Part shown: piece by piece, positions 28,907 through 39,005 of the stretch | Numbering within the stretch: the stretch's first letter is position 1 | How the letters are laid out: each line of letters starts with the position of its first letter | Assembly (NCBI GenBank): GCA_026913215.1 | Contig: JAPTYK010000001.1 | Coordinates: forward strand, 2,852,001 to 2,916,000 | Direction of reading: 5' to 3' | DNA: 64,000 nt | Source: Streptomyces diastatochromogenes | GTDB taxonomy: Bacteria > Actinomycetota > Actinomycetes > Streptomycetales > Streptomycetaceae | The notes under the pieces: model-generated | What the model was told of the DNA's origin: nothing | Database searches by the model: none | The model's input: only the letters and a program-made list of their open reading frames with translations | Position numbers and translations under genes: made by a program

Positions 28907-29766
28907 CGTCCCTCGCCACCAGGACCGTCTCCCGACTCGCCGCCCGCGCGGCGTCCGGCGCCGTCCGGGTCTTCCTCCTGCTCGCCGGCCTGTTCTGGCT
29001 GCTGCCGACGGTCGGGCTGCTGCTCTCCTCGCTCCGCTCGCCGTCCGACATCGCGGCGAGCGGCTGGTGGGAGGTGTTCGCGGCGCCGGCCCGGCTGACC
29101 ACCGAGAACTACGCGCACCTCCTCTCGAACCACACGATCACCGGTTCCCTGCTCTCCACCGTCCTGATCACAGTCCCGGCCACCCTGCTCGTCCTCGTCA
29201 TCGGCTCGCTCGCCGGTTACGCCTTCGCGTGGCTGGAGTTCCCCGGCCGGGACTGGTGGTTCCTGGGGGTGGTCGCGCTCCTCGTGGTCCCGGTGCAGGT
29301 GGCGCTGGTGCCGGTGTCGAAGCTGTTCGGCGCGGTGGGGCTGTTCGAGACGACGGCCGGGGTGGTCCTGTTCCACACGGCGTTCGGCCTGCCGTTCGCG
29401 ATCTTCCTGCTGCGGAACTTCTTCGCGGAGATCCCGCGCGAGCTCCTGGAGGCGGCGCGGCTCGACGGGGCGGGCGAGATCCGCCTCTTCACCCGGGTGG
29501 TGCTGCCGCTGGGCGGTCCGGCGATCGCCTCGCTGGGGATCTTCCAGTTCCTGTGGGTGTGGAACGACATGCTGGTCGCGCTGATCTTCGCGGACTCGCA
29601 GTCGCCGCCGATCACGGTGGCGCTCCAGCAGCAGGTGCGCCAGTTCGGGAACAACGTGGACGTGCTCGCGCCGGGGGCGTTCGTGTCGATGGTGGTGCCG
29701 CTGGTGGTGTTCTTCGCGTTCCAGCGGCAGTTCACGACCGGGGTGATGGCGGGCGCGGTGAAGTGA
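28903..29766 (+). CDS. Sugar ABC transporter permease (MalG type)
   Basis: A 287-residue inner-membrane permease with six helices. The EAA loop that docks the ATPase reads EAARLDGAGEIRLFTRVVLPL. The start codon overlaps the upstream stop by ATGA, so translation is coupled. The frame is intact. The last codons lie in the first copy of a 32-base tandem duplication, which repeats the end of the gene beyond its stop. Confidence 0.92.
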   Translation: MTSLATRTVSRLAARAASGAVRVFLLLAGLFWLLPTVGLLLSSLRSPSDIAASGWWEVFAAPARLTTENYAHLLSNHTITGSLLSTVLITVPATLLVLVIGSLAGYAFAWLEFPGRDWWFLGVVALLVVPVQVALVPVSKLFGAVGLFETTAGVVLFHTAFGLPFAIFLLRNFFAEIPRELLEAARLDGAGEIRLFTRVVLPLGGPAIASLGIFQFLWVWNDMLVALIFADSQSPPITVALQQQVRQFGNNVDVLAPGAFVSMVVPLVVFFAFQRQFTTGVMAGAVK

Positions 29767-29829
29767 CCGCCGGAACGCCCCTCCGCGCGGTGAAGTGACC
29801 GCCGGAGCGCCCCTCCGCGCGGTGAAGTG
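29758..29829 (+). repeat. 32-bp tandem repeat at the permease 3' end
   Basis: Two full copies (29758-29789 and 29790-29821, differing at one base) and the first 8 bases of a third. Each begins GTGAAGTGACC, so each repeats the last two codons and stop of the permease gene. It looks like a slippage or recombination duplication. Confidence 0.85.
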
Positions 29830-29836
29830 GCCCGGC

Positions 29837-30433
29837 TTACGCGCGCAGCGCCGCGACCGCCGCGCGCGCGAGCTCGTCCAGATATCCCTTGGGCAGGGGC
29901 GTGCGGACGACGACGAGGCGCCAGTAGAGCGGGCCGACGGCCAGGTCCAGGGCCTTGCCCGGGTCGGTGCCCTCGGGGAGTTCGCCGCGGGCGACGGCCT
30001 CGCGGACGACCTGGGTCATGACGCCCTGCTGTCCGTCGAGCAGCACGGCCTTGACGGTCTCGGCGATCTCGGGGTGCCGGGCGGCCTCGACGAGCAGGTC
30101 GGGGATGACCTGGGAGGCGACCGGGTGGCGCAGGGCGTGCGCGGCCACTTCGAGGAGGACGCGGAGGTCTCCGTAGAGGGAGCCGCTGGCGGGGCCGGCA
30201 GTCCCTGGGCGGCGAAGGCGCCGACGAGGTCGAGGACGAGGGAGAGCTTGGACTTCCAGCGCCGGTAGACGGCCGTCTTGCCGACTCCCGCGCGGCGCGC
30301 GATGCCCTCGATGGACATCCGGGCGTAGCCGACGGCCGCGAGCTCCTCGAAGACGGCGGCGCGGATGGCCTCGGTCACGTCCTCGCGGAGTACGGCGGCT
30401 CCGGCGGGGCGCGGCGGGGGTCGGATCGGTCAT
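29837..30433 (-). CDS. TetR-family transcriptional regulator
   Basis: A 199-residue TetR repressor. The helix-turn-helix is MSIEGIARRAGVGKTAVYRRW (about residues 38-58), and a C-terminal ligand-binding/dimer domain of the TetR_C_16-like type follows. The ATG at 30433 reads MTDPTPAAP. Three one-base deletions are inferred (two near 30400, one near 30195). It is convergent to the sugar permease and divergent from the ABC-2 exporter; a palindrome in the shared promoter region is a likely operator, so it probably represses itself and the exporter. Confidence 0.83.
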   Translation of the reverse strand: MTDPTPAAPRRSRRTPRGRDRGHPRRRLRGARGRRLRPDVHRGHRAPRGSRQDGRLPALEVQALPRPRPRRRLRRPGTAGPASGSLYGDLRVLLEVAAHALRHPVASQVIPDLLVEAARHPEIAETVKAVLLDGQQGVMTQVVREAVARGELPEGTDPGKALDLAVGPLYWRLVVVRTPLPKGYLDELARAAVAALRA

Positions 30434-30471
30434 GAACGGCATCCTAACGAACCGCGATGCCCCGAAAGCGT

Positions 30472-30499
30472 TACGACGATACGGTTGCGTTCCGTCGTA
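30472..30499. promoter_or_regulatory. Candidate TetR operator
   Basis: TACGACG (30472-30478) and CGTCGTA (30493-30499) form a perfect 7-bp inverted repeat around a 14-base centre, between tetR and the ABC-2 permease. A second GACGATACGG copy lies at 30523-30532, so two overlapping sites may exist. Confidence 0.5.
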
Positions 30500-30600
30500 T
30501 GGGCGCCCTAGTCTCCCCGTAGCGACGATACGGACCCGTCCCATCGCCGACGACCTCCCGTGCGCCCCGCGCACCGCACCCCTCGTCGAAAGTGCCGCCC

Positions 30601-31517
30601 GTGACCACGACCCTCGCCCCACCCGCGCAGCCGGCCGCCCCCGCGGAGCGGGAGGACCTCGCCGCGCTCGCCCGCCGGCACGGCCTGAGCGTCAGCGGGG
30701 CCCGCCCCTCGCTCCTCTCCTACACGCGGCAGCTCTGGTCCCGCCGCGACTTCATCGCCGCCTTCGCGACCGCCCGGCTGACCGCCCAGTTCAGCCAGGC
30801 GCGCCTCGGCCAGGTCTGGCAGGTGATGACCCCGCTCCTCAACGCGGCCGTGTACTACCTGATCTTCGGCGTCATCATGAACGCGAAGAACGGCGTGCCC
30901 GACTACGTCCCCTTCCTGGTGACCGGCATCTTCGTGTGGACCTTCACCTCCAACACGGCCATGGCCGGCACCCGGGCGATCAGCGGCAACCTGGGCCTGG
31001 TCCGCGCCCTGCACTTCCCGCGCGCGAGCCTGCCGATCTCGCTCGCGATCCAGCAGCTCCAGCAGCTGCTGTTCTCGCTCGCCGCGCTCGTCGTGATGCT
31101 GGCCTGCTTCGGCCAGTTCCCCGCCCCAGCTGGCTGCTCGCCGTCCCGGCGCTGCTGCTCCAGGCGCTGTTCAGCACGGGCCTGGCGCTCTTCCTGGCCC
31201 GGATCTCGGCCCGCACCCCGGACGTCAGCCAGCTGATGCCCTTCGTGCTCCGCACCTGGATGTACGCCTCGGGCGCCATGTTCTCGATCCAGAACCTGGC
31301 CCACAGCGGGCGCTTCCCGCACACCGTGGTGCTGGCCCTCCAGTGCAACCCGGCGGCGGTCTACATCGACCTCATGCGCTTCGCGCTGATCGACAGCTTC
31401 ACGACGGCGCAGCTGCCGCCGCACGTGTGGGCGCTGGCCGCCGGCTGGGCCGTGCTGGCCTTCGCGGGCGGTTTCGTCTGGTTCTGGAAGGCGGAGGAGA
31501 CGTACGGCCGTGGCTGA
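30601..31517 (+). CDS. ABC-2 type exporter permease (TagG/Wzm-like)
   Basis: A six-helix ABC-2 membrane subunit of the type that exports teichoic acid or other undecaprenyl-linked polysaccharide. The order of helices and the GQVWQVMTPLLNAAVYYLIF and MFSIQNL stretches fit TagG. The start is GTG at 30601; an in-frame GTG at 30592 is possible and neither has a good ribosome site. One base is lost near 31127 (C/G run before SWLLAVPALLLQ); the corrected gene has 306 codons. It overlaps the ATPase gene by 8 bases. Regulation is probably by the divergent TetR. Confidence 0.87.
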
Positions 31518-32321
31518 GAACCCGAAGACCCCACCGTCATCGCCGACGACGTCCACATCACGTACACCGTCAACGGCGGGCACCCCGGCGGCCGGGGCGG
31601 CGCCACCGCCGCGCTGAGCCGGATGGCGCGCCGCCGCCCGGCTCCGGCCGCCCGCCGGGTCCACGCCGTGCGGGGCGTCAGCTTCGTCGCGTACCGGGGC
31701 GAGGCAATTGGCCTGATCGGTTCGAACGGATCGGGGAAATCCACCCTCCTGAAGGCCGTCGCGGGCCTCCTGCCCGTGAACCGGGGCCGGATCTACACTC
31801 ACGGACAGCCCTCGCTCCTCGGCGTCAACGCGGCCCTGATGGACGATCTGACCGGCGAGCGGAACGTGATCCTGGGCGGCCTCGCGATGGGCATGAGCCG
31901 CACGGAGGTCGGAGAGCGCTACGAGGGGATCGTCGACTTCTCCGGCATCAACGAGAAGGACGACGCGATCTCCCGCCCGATGCGGACGTACTCCTCCGGG
32001 ATGGGCGCCCGGCTGCGCTTCTCCATCGCCGCCGCCAAGAGCCACGACGTGCTCCTGATCGACGAGGCCCTGTCCACCGGCGACGCCCGCTTCCGCCTCC
32101 GCAGCCAGCGGCGGATCGACGAGCTGCGGGCGGAGGCCGGCACGGTCTTCCTGGTCAGCCACTCGAACTCCACCATCACGGAGACCTGCGAGCGGGCGCT
32201 GTGGCTGGAGTCGGGCACGCTGCGGATGGACGGCCCGGCGCGGGAGGTGGTGGCGGCGTACGAGGAGTTCACCGCCAAACCGGACGCGAAGAAACCGGGC
32301 AAGAGGGGCATCGCGGTCTAA
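31510..32321 (+). CDS. ABC exporter ATP-binding protein (TagH/Wzt-like)
   Basis: The ATPase partner of the upstream permease, 270 residues after correction. Walker A is GLIGSNGSGKST; the signature region reads TYSSGMGARLRFSIA, in the form usual for polysaccharide exporters; Walker B is DVLLIDEALSTGD; the H-loop is LVSHSNSTI. There is no Wzt-like C-terminal carbohydrate-binding domain, only a short basic tail. The start is GTG at 31510, inside the permease gene. One C is lost in a run near 31535. Confidence 0.88.
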
Positions 32322-32332
32322 AGTGCGGTGGG

Positions 32333-33658
32333 ATGACGAACGATCACCTCCCCATCGATCACTCCCGTCCCGCTCCCTCACAGCCCCCGCCCCGCTCCGC
32401 GAGCGAGCCCCCCGCCCTCACCAAGTCCCCTTTCGACTCGGACACCTTCACCTCCGCCACCTTCGTCACCGTCGGCAGCGCCCGCTACCTCGCCCTCGCC
32501 GTCGTCTGGCTCCTCACCCGGGCCGGGATGCTCCTGCTGCTCTCCCGCGACAGCCTCGGCATCGGCGGCGTGGGCCGCGAGGTGGGCCTCTACCAGTACT
32601 GGTACGGGAAGTTCGCCGAAGGGACCTTCCCGCCCGGCGACGTCACCTGGCAGTACCCGCCCGGCGCGGGCCTCGTGATCATGTCGCCGGGCGTCCTGCC
32701 CTGGCTCACCTACTTCCAGGCCTTCGTCGCCCTCACCCTCCTCGCCGACGCCGTCGTCACCGCCGCCCTCGCCCGCGCCGACAGCGCCCAGCTCACCCAC
32801 GGCGCCCTGGTCTGGGCCTGCGGCCTCCCCCTCCTCCTCCACCTGCCGCTCGCCCGGTACGACGTCCAGACCACCGCCCTCGCCGTGCTCGCCCTGCTCG
32901 CCCTCGGCGCCCGCTCCACCCGCGCCCACCAGCTCGGCGGGGCGCTCGCCGGGATCGGCGCCATGGTCAAGGTGTGGCCGGCGCTCGCCCTGATCGGCAC
33001 GCCCCGGGGCCGCACCACCCGGGAGGCCTGGACCGCCGCCGCCGTCACCGCGCTCGTCCTCCTCGCCACCCTCGCGCTGTTCTTCTCCGACGCGCTGGGC
33101 TTCCTGCGCCAGCAGGGCAGCCGCGGCATCCAGATCGAGTCCCTGGGGGGCACCGCCCTGGCACTGGCCGGATCCGGCGGCCTGTGGCCGGGCCGGGTCG
33201 AGTTCCGCTACGGGGCCTTCGAGTACGTCGGCCCGTACGTCTCCACCCTCGGGCACCTCGCCCTGCTGCTCACCGTCATCGCCTTCGGCTGGCTGCTCCT
33301 GTGGCGCATGAGGGCCCGCCGCTGGACCCCCGCCACCCCGCTCGACGCGGCCCTCGCCGCCGTGCTGCTCTTCACCGTCACCAGCCGGGTGATCAGCCCC
33401 CAGTACATGATCTGGCTGCTCGGCCTCGCCGCCGTCTGCCTGACCTCCCGCCGGACCGTGATGCGCCCGGTCGCCCTGCTGCTCCTCCCCGCGGCCGCCC
33501 TCAGCTCCCTCGCGTACCCCGTCCTCTACGACGAGGTCGTCTCCGGCACCCCCGCCGGCCTGACCGTCATGGCCCTCCGCAACGCCCTGCTGCTCACCGC
33601 GGCCCTGCTCGCCGCCCGCCGCCTGTGGACCTCGACGGTGACCCCCGTCGAGGAATGA
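32333..33658 (+). CDS. Multi-pass membrane protein, GT87/DUF2029-like glycosyltransferase
   Basis: A 441-residue protein with 9-11 predicted helices and a hydrophilic, Pro-rich N-terminus. Early motifs (GLYQYWYGKFAEGTFPPGDV, WQYPPGAGLVIM) and VKVWPALAL resemble polyprenol-phosphate-sugar-dependent mannosyltransferases of the GT-C fold. It follows the ABC-2 exporter by 11 bases, so it could build or modify the exported glycan. The acceptor is unknown. The frame is intact. Confidence 0.75.
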   Translation: MTNDHLPIDHSRPAPSQPPPRSASEPPALTKSPFDSDTFTSATFVTVGSARYLALAVVWLLTRAGMLLLLSRDSLGIGGVGREVGLYQYWYGKFAEGTFPPGDVTWQYPPGAGLVIMSPGVLPWLTYFQAFVALTLLADAVVTAALARADSAQLTHGALVWACGLPLLLHLPLARYDVQTTALAVLALLALGARSTRAHQLGGALAGIGAMVKVWPALALIGTPRGRTTREAWTAAAVTALVLLATLALFFSDALGFLRQQGSRGIQIESLGGTALALAGSGGLWPGRVEFRYGAFEYVGPYVSTLGHLALLLTVIAFGWLLLWRMRARRWTPATPLDAALAAVLLFTVTSRVISPQYMIWLLGLAAVCLTSRRTVMRPVALLLLPAAALSSLAYPVLYDEVVSGTPAGLTVMALRNALLLTAALLAARRLWTSTVTPVEE

Positions 33659-33660
33659 GG

Positions 33661-33692
33661 AAGGGCCCCACCGGAAAACCGGCGGGGCCCTT
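33661..33692. terminator. Bidirectional terminator between the GT87-like gene and gdh
   Basis: AAGGGCCCC with CCGG (33661-33673) pairs with the complementary arm (33679-33692) around an AAAA loop, followed by TT. It serves both convergent genes. Confidence 0.8.
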
Positions 33693-33705
33693 CGCTCTCA
33701 CCCTG

Positions 33706-36700
33706 CTAGCTGTGCGAACGGAGCAGCGTGCGCATCGTCCGCATGGCCACCGACAGGTTCGCCAGGTCGAAGGTGTCCGAGCCCTGGATCTCCTCCAGGG
33801 TCGTCCGCGCGCGGCCCAGGATCGCCGCGTTCTTCTCCTCCCAGGCCTTGAACCGCTCCTCGGGGCTCGTCGTGCCGTTGCCGACCGTCAGGACGTCGGC
33901 GGTCAGCGCCGCGTGCGCCGCGAAGAGGTCCTCGCGGATCGAGGCACGGGCCATCGACTGCCACCGGTCGCTGCGCGGCAGCTCGATGATCCGGTCCATC
34001 AGGTCCGTGATCCGCAGCCGGTCGGCCAGGTCGTAGTAGACCTCGGCGACCGCCAGCGGCTCCTTGCCCGTCCGGTCCGCGATCGCGACGATGTCGAGCG
34101 TCGGGAAGGCGGAGGAGAAGCCGGCCACGCGGACCGCGAGCTCCTCCGGCACGCCGACCTCGGTCAGCTCCGCCAGGATCCCCTGGTACCACTCCAGGTC
34201 CGAGCCGCGCAGCAGCTGCGGCAGCTGCGCCCAGACCTCCTCGACCCGGTCGGCGAAGAACTCGATGGTCTCGGTGAGCTGGAGCGGCTGCGGCCGGTTG
34301 TTGAGCAGCCAGCGGGTGCCGCGCTCGACGAGCCGGCGGGAGTGCAGCCGCATCTGCGTCTGGATCTCGGCCGGGACCTGGTTGTCCAGGGCCTCGACGG
34401 CGTCCCAGACCTGGCCCAGGCGGAAGACCATCCGGGCGGCGGTCTGCGCGCGGACGATCTCCTCGATGGACGCGCCGGTCTCCTCGCGCAGGCGGTGCAG
34501 GAAGGTCGAGCCACCGGTGTTGACGGTGTCGTTGACCAGGACCGTCGTGATGATCTCGCGGCGCAGCGCGTGGTTGTCGACGGCCTCGGTGAACTTCTCG
34601 CGCAGCAGCGTCGGGAAGTACGCGTGGAGCAGCCCGCGCAGGTACGGGTCGTCCGGCAGGTCCGTGCCGATCAGCTCGTCGGCCACCGTGATCTTGGTGT
34701 ACGCGAGGAGGACTGCGAGCTCGGGCTGGCTCAGTCCCTTGCCGCCGTTGAGGAGCTCGCGGATCTGCCGGTCGTTGGGCAGGAACTCCAGGGAGCGGTC
34801 CAGGGCCCCGTCGCGGCCCAGGCGGCGCATGAACCGCTGGTGGGCGTGGAGCAGGGACGGCGACTGGGCGACGGCGTTGGCCAGGGCGGTGTTCTGCGCG
34901 TAGTTGTTGCGCAGGACGAGCGCGCCGACCTCGTCCGTCATCTCGGCGAGGATCTTGTTGCGCTGCTTGACGGTCATGTCGCCCTCGGCGACGAGCCCGT
35001 TGAGCAGGATCTTGATGTTGACCTCGTGGTCGGAGGTGTCGACGCCGGCGCTGTTGTCGATGGCGTCGGTGTTGACCTTGCCGCCCTGGCCCTCGGGGCC
35101 GCCGTTGCGGGCGAACTCGATGCGGCCCAGCTGGGTCGCGCCGAGGTTGCCGCCCTCGCCGATGACCTGGGCGCGGACGTCCTGGCCGTCGACGCGGATG
35201 GCGTCGTTGGCCTTGTCGCCGACGTCGGCGTTGGACTCGGCCGAGGACTTCACGTACGTGCCGATGCCGCCGTTCCACAGCAGGTCGACGGGCGACTGGA
35301 GGATCGCCTTCATCAGCTCGGCCGGGGTCAGCTTGGTGACGCCGTCCTCGATGCCGAGGGCGGCCCGCATCTGCGCGTTGACCGGGATCGACTTGGCGCT
35401 GCGGGGGTGGATGCCGCCGCCCGCCGACAGCAGCGAGCTGTCGTAGTCGGCCCAGGAGGAGCGGGGCAGGTCGAAGAGCCGGCGGCGCTCGGCGTACGAG
35501 ACGGCCGCGTCCGGGTTCGGGTCGATGAAGATGTGGCGGTGGTCGAAGGCGGCGACCAGGCGGATGTGCTCGGAGAGCAGCATGCCGTTGCCGAAGACGT
35601 CGCCGGACATGTCGCCGACGCCGACGACGGTGAAGTCCTCGGTCTGGGTGTCGTGGCCCAGCTCGCGGAAGTGCCGCTTGACGGACTCCCAGGCGCCGCG
35701 GGCGGTGATGCCCATGCCCTTGTGGTCGTAGCCGGCGGAGCCGCCGGAGGCGAAGGCGTCGCCCAGCCAGAAGCCGTACGACTCCGCGACGCCGTTGGCG
35801 ATGTCGGAGAAGGTCGCGGTGCCCTTGTCGGCGGCGACCACCAGGTACGTGTCGTCCTCGTCGTGGCGGACCACGTCGACCGGCGGCACGACCTCGCCCG
35901 CGACCAGGTTGTCGGTGATGTCGAGGAGCGCCGAGATGAAGGTCTTGTACGAGGCGATGCCCTCGGCCAGCCAGGCGTCGCGGTCCACGGACGGGTCCGG
36001 GAGCTGCTTGGCGACGAAGCCGCCCTTGGCGCCGACCGGCACGATGACGGTGTTCTTCACCATCTGCGCCTTGACCAGGCCGAGGATCTCCGTACGGAAG
36101 TCCTCGCGGCGGTCGGACCAGCGCAGACCGCCTCGGGCGACCTTGCCGAAGCGCAGATGGACGCCCTCGACGCGCGGGGAGTACACCCAGATCTCGAAGG
36201 CCGGGCGCGGGGCCGGCAGGTCCGGGATGGCCTGCGGGTCGAACTTCATCGACACGTAGGAGTGCGGCTTGCCGTCGGCCGCGCTCTGGAAGAAGTTCGT
36301 CCGCAGCGTCGCCTTGATGACGGTGAGGAAGGACCGCAGGATCCGGTCCTCGTCCAGGCTCGCGACCTGGTCGAGGGCGCCGTCCAGCTCCTCCAGGATG
36401 CCGTCGGTCAGCTCGGTGCCGGCGCGCTGGCGCTCGGGCGCCATGCGGGCCTCGAAGAGGGAGACGAGCAGCCGGGTGGTGTGGACGTTGTTACGGAGGG
36501 TGTCCTCCATGTAGTCCTGGCTGAAGGTGGCACCGGCCTGGCGCAGGTACTTGGCGTAGGCGCGCAGCACCATCGCCTCGCGCCAGGTGAGCCCGGCGGA
36601 GAGGACGAGCGAGTTGAAGTTGTCGTTCTCGGCCTCGCCGGTCCAGGTGGCGGCGAAGGCCTCCTGGAAGCGCTCGCGGGCGTCGTCGCCGAGGTAGTCC

Positions 36701-38673
36701 CCGCCGTTGCCCGTCGCCACCGGCATCCGCAGACCGAAGTCGTAGATCCAGGCGTGGGTGCGGTCGGAGCAGCGCAGCTCGTACGGGCGCTCGTCGGTCA
36801 CCTCGACGCCGAGCCGGTTGAGGACCGGCAGGACGGCCGAGAGGGAGATCGGGTCGCCCGTCTTGTAGATCTTGAAGCGGCGCTCGCCGGGGCCCGCGAC
36901 GACGGGCTCGTACAGGGAGAGCGCGAAGTCCTTGCCGCTGCCGGCGAGGGCCTCCAGGTGGCACAGGTCGGCGACGGCCGCGCGCGGCGAGTGGTCGGCC
37001 TTGTAGCCCTCGGGGAAGGCGTTGCCGTAGCGGCGGAGCAGCTCGGCGGCGCGCTCCTCGCCGAGCTCGGCGTTGAGTGCCTCGCCGAAGCCGTCGGCCC
37101 AGGAGCGGGCGGCGTCGACGAGCCGGTTCTCGATGCGGTCGACGTCGGCGTCGGTGAGCTTCGCCAGCTCGGTGCCGGGCTTGACGCGGACGACGAAGTG
37201 CAGCCGGGAGAGGATCGACTCGGTGTTCCAGGCGGTGAAGTCGACGCTGGTGCCGTCGAGCTCCTCCTTCAGGATCTCGATGAGCCGCAGCCGGACGCGG
37301 GTCGTGTAGCGGTCGCGCGGCAGGTAGACGAGGGCCGAGTAGTAGCGGCCGTACTCGTCCTGGCGCAGGTAGAGCCGCAGCCGGCGGCGCTCCTGGAGGT
37401 ACAGGACGCTGGTGACGATGGACTGCAGCTGGTCGACCGGGGTCTGGAAGAGCTCGTCGCGCGGGTAGGTCTCCAGGATCTGGAGCAGGTCGCGGCCGTC
37501 GTGGCTGTTCGGCGTGAAGCCGGCGCCGTCCAGGACCTCCTGGACCTTGCGCTTGACGACGGGGACCCGGCGGACGGACTCCGTGTAGGCGGCGGACGAG
37601 AAGAGGCCGAGGAAGCGGCGCTCGCCGATGACGTTGCCCTCGGCGTCGAACTTCTTCACGCCGACGTAGTCGAGGTACGAGGGGCGGTGGACGGTCGCCC
37701 GGCTGTTGGCCTTCGTCAGGATCAGCAGCTTGTGCTCGCGCGCCTTGGCGCGGGCGTCGGCGGGCAGCCGGCTGAAGGAGGGCGAGACGGGGTGGGCGTG
37801 GTGGCCCTCGTCGTCGGCGCCGTGCTGCGGGTCGGAGCGCAGGATGCCGAGGCCGGTGCCGGGCACGGCGGACAGGGCGTCGCCGTTGACGAGCTCGTAC
37901 TCGCGGTAGCCGAGGAAGGTGAAGTGGTCGTCGGCGAGCCAGCGCAGCAGCTCGCGGGCCTCCTCCACCTCGGTGGGCCGCAGGTCGGAGGCGGTGGGCT
38001 CGGCCGGGAGGCCCTCGGCGATGCGCAGGGCGGCATCGCGCATCTTGTCCCAGTCCTCGACGGTCTCGCGGACGTCGGACAGGACGCGCAGCAGGTCGGC
38101 GGTGATCTGCTTGAGGTCGGCCTTGTCGGTCTCGCGGTCGATCTCGACGTGGATCCAGGACTCGGTGAGCGCGTCGTGCGGCAGCTCGCCGTGGATCTGC
38201 GTCGACAGGACCTCGATGAGCTTGCCGGCGACGTCACGGCGGACGAGGACCTGCGGGTGGATCACGACGTGGATCCCGCGGTTCTGGCGGGACAGCTCGT
38301 TGGTGACCGAGTCGACGAGGAAGGGCATGTCGTCGGTGACGACCTCGACGACGGAGTGGCTGCTGGTCCAGCCGTTCTCCTCCACCGTCGGGGTGTGGAC
38401 GCGCACGCTCGCGGTGCCCTGCGGGCGGTTCTCCGCGAGCCGGTAGTGAGAGAGCGCGGCACCGAACACGTCGACCGGGTCGCGGTCGGCGAGGTCCTCG
38501 GGCGCGGTGTGCAGGTAGTAGCGCTGGAGGTAGGCGAGCACGGTGTCCCGGTCCGGGCGCTCCCCCGCACCCTCCGGGCCCGTCGGAAGTCGCCCCCCGA
38601 CCGGGCTGTGCTCAGCTACCCGGGCGGCCCTCTCGAGCAGCTCGGCCTTTGCTTCGTCCAGCTTGGTCTGCAT
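33706..38673 (-). CDS. gdh: NAD-specific glutamate dehydrogenase, large (L-180 class)
   Basis: A 1655-residue NAD-GDH, which deaminates glutamate to 2-oxoglutarate and ammonia for catabolism. The length and architecture match the large Streptomyces enzyme: a long N-terminal regulatory region with ACT-like segments, the catalytic core with GGLRWSDRREDFRTEILGL-type substrate region and a Rossmann domain near VVGVGDMSGDVFGNGML, and a helical C-terminal region. The start MQTKLDEAKAELLERA at 38673 has AGGAG upstream; an upstream in-frame start at 38727 has none. Nearly 5 kb of intact frame shows that the base errors are not uniform. It is divergent from the DJ-1 gene. Confidence 0.95.
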   Translation of the reverse strand: MQTKLDEAKAELLERAARVAEHSPVGGRLPTGPEGAGERPDRDTVLAYLQRYYLHTAPEDLADRDPVDVFGAALSHYRLAENRPQGTASVRVHTPTVEENGWTSSHSVVEVVTDDMPFLVDSVTNELSRQNRGIHVVIHPQVLVRRDVAGKLIEVLSTQIHGELPHDALTESWIHVEIDRETDKADLKQITADLLRVLSDVRETVEDWDKMRDAALRIAEGLPAEPTASDLRPTEVEEARELLRWLADDHFTFLGYREYELVNGDALSAVPGTGLGILRSDPQHGADDEGHHAHPVSPSFSRLPADARAKAREHKLLILTKANSRATVHRPSYLDYVGVKKFDAEGNVIGERRFLGLFSSAAYTESVRRVPVVKRKVQEVLDGAGFTPNSHDGRDLLQILETYPRDELFQTPVDQLQSIVTSVLYLQERRRLRLYLRQDEYGRYYSALVYLPRDRYTTRVRLRLIEILKEELDGTSVDFTAWNTESILSRLHFVVRVKPGTELAKLTDADVDRIENRLVDAARSWADGFGEALNAELGEERAAELLRRYGNAFPEGYKADHSPRAAVADLCHLEALAGSGKDFALSLYEPVVAGPGERRFKIYKTGDPISLSAVLPVLNRLGVEVTDERPYELRCSDRTHAWIYDFGLRMPVATGNGGDYLGDDARERFQEAFAATWTGEAENDNFNSLVLSAGLTWREAMVLRAYAKYLRQAGATFSQDYMEDTLRNNVHTTRLLVSLFEARMAPERQRAGTELTDGILEELDGALDQVASLDEDRILRSFLTVIKATLRTNFFQSAADGKPHSYVSMKFDPQAIPDLPAPRPAFEIWVYSPRVEGVHLRFGKVARGGLRWSDRREDFRTEILGLVKAQMVKNTVIVPVGAKGGFVAKQLPDPSVDRDAWLAEGIASYKTFISALLDITDNLVAGEVVPPVDVVRHDEDDTYLVVAADKGTATFSDIANGVAESYGFWLGDAFASGGSAGYDHKGMGITARGAWESVKRHFRELGHDTQTEDFTVVGVGDMSGDVFGNGMLLSEHIRLVAAFDHRHIFIDPNPDAAVSYAERRRLFDLPRSSWADYDSSLLSAGGGIHPRSAKSIPVNAQMRAALGIEDGVTKLTPAELMKAILQSPVDLLWNGGIGTYVKSSAESNADVGDKANDAIRVDGQDVRAQVIGEGGNLGATQLGRIEFARNGGPEGQGGKVNTDAIDNSAGVDTSDHEVNIKILLNGLVAEGDMTVKQRNKILAEMTDEVGALVLRNNYAQNTALANAVAQSPSLLHAHQRFMRRLGRDGALDRSLEFLPNDRQIRELLNGGKGLSQPELAVLLAYTKITVADELIGTDLPDDPYLRGLLHAYFPTLLREKFTEAVDNHALRREIITTVLVNDTVNTGGSTFLHRLREETGASIEEIVRAQTAARMVFRLGQVWDAVEALDNQVPAEIQTQMRLHSRRLVERGTRWLLNNRPQPLQLTETIEFFADRVEEVWAQLPQLLRGSDLEWYQGILAELTEVGVPEELAVRVAGFSSAFPTLDIVAIADRTGKEPLAVAEVYYDLADRLRITDLMDRIIELPRSDRWQSMARASIREDLFAAHAALTADVLTVGNGTTSPEERFKAWEEKNAAILGRARTTLEEIQGSDTFDLANLSVAMRTMRTLLRSHS

Positions 38674-39005
38674 GTCCTCTGACTCCTGTCGCGCGCCGTT
38701 GCGTGACGTCGGTGGAAGAAAGGGCACAACGCCACGACGCGGTGATTCCGGTCGAAGTCGACGTTATGCCCGGATGGGAGATGCCCGGGTCGTTATCGGC
38801 CACGGAACGTGGCGCGCCCGGACGGAGGGGATCGGCGAACGCACGGGCGACCCGGCCGCTGTCGCGTGCCGGGCGGCAGCCGGGGGCTTCACTGCCCCCC
38901 TGGCGTATCGCGCTGATCACGGCAAAAGCCTATCGCTCCCGACCCCCGAACCGTCATGAGCCGTATGCGTACAAAAGAGCGAGGGAAGTTTGACGATATG
39001 GACAG

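Noticed and set aside
32323..38682. A 2119-codon open frame on the plus strand, opposite gdh
   Set aside because: It lies antisense to the intact gdh and has the repetitive Val/Gly/Asp/Leu composition produced by high-GC third-position bias. It has no family likeness.
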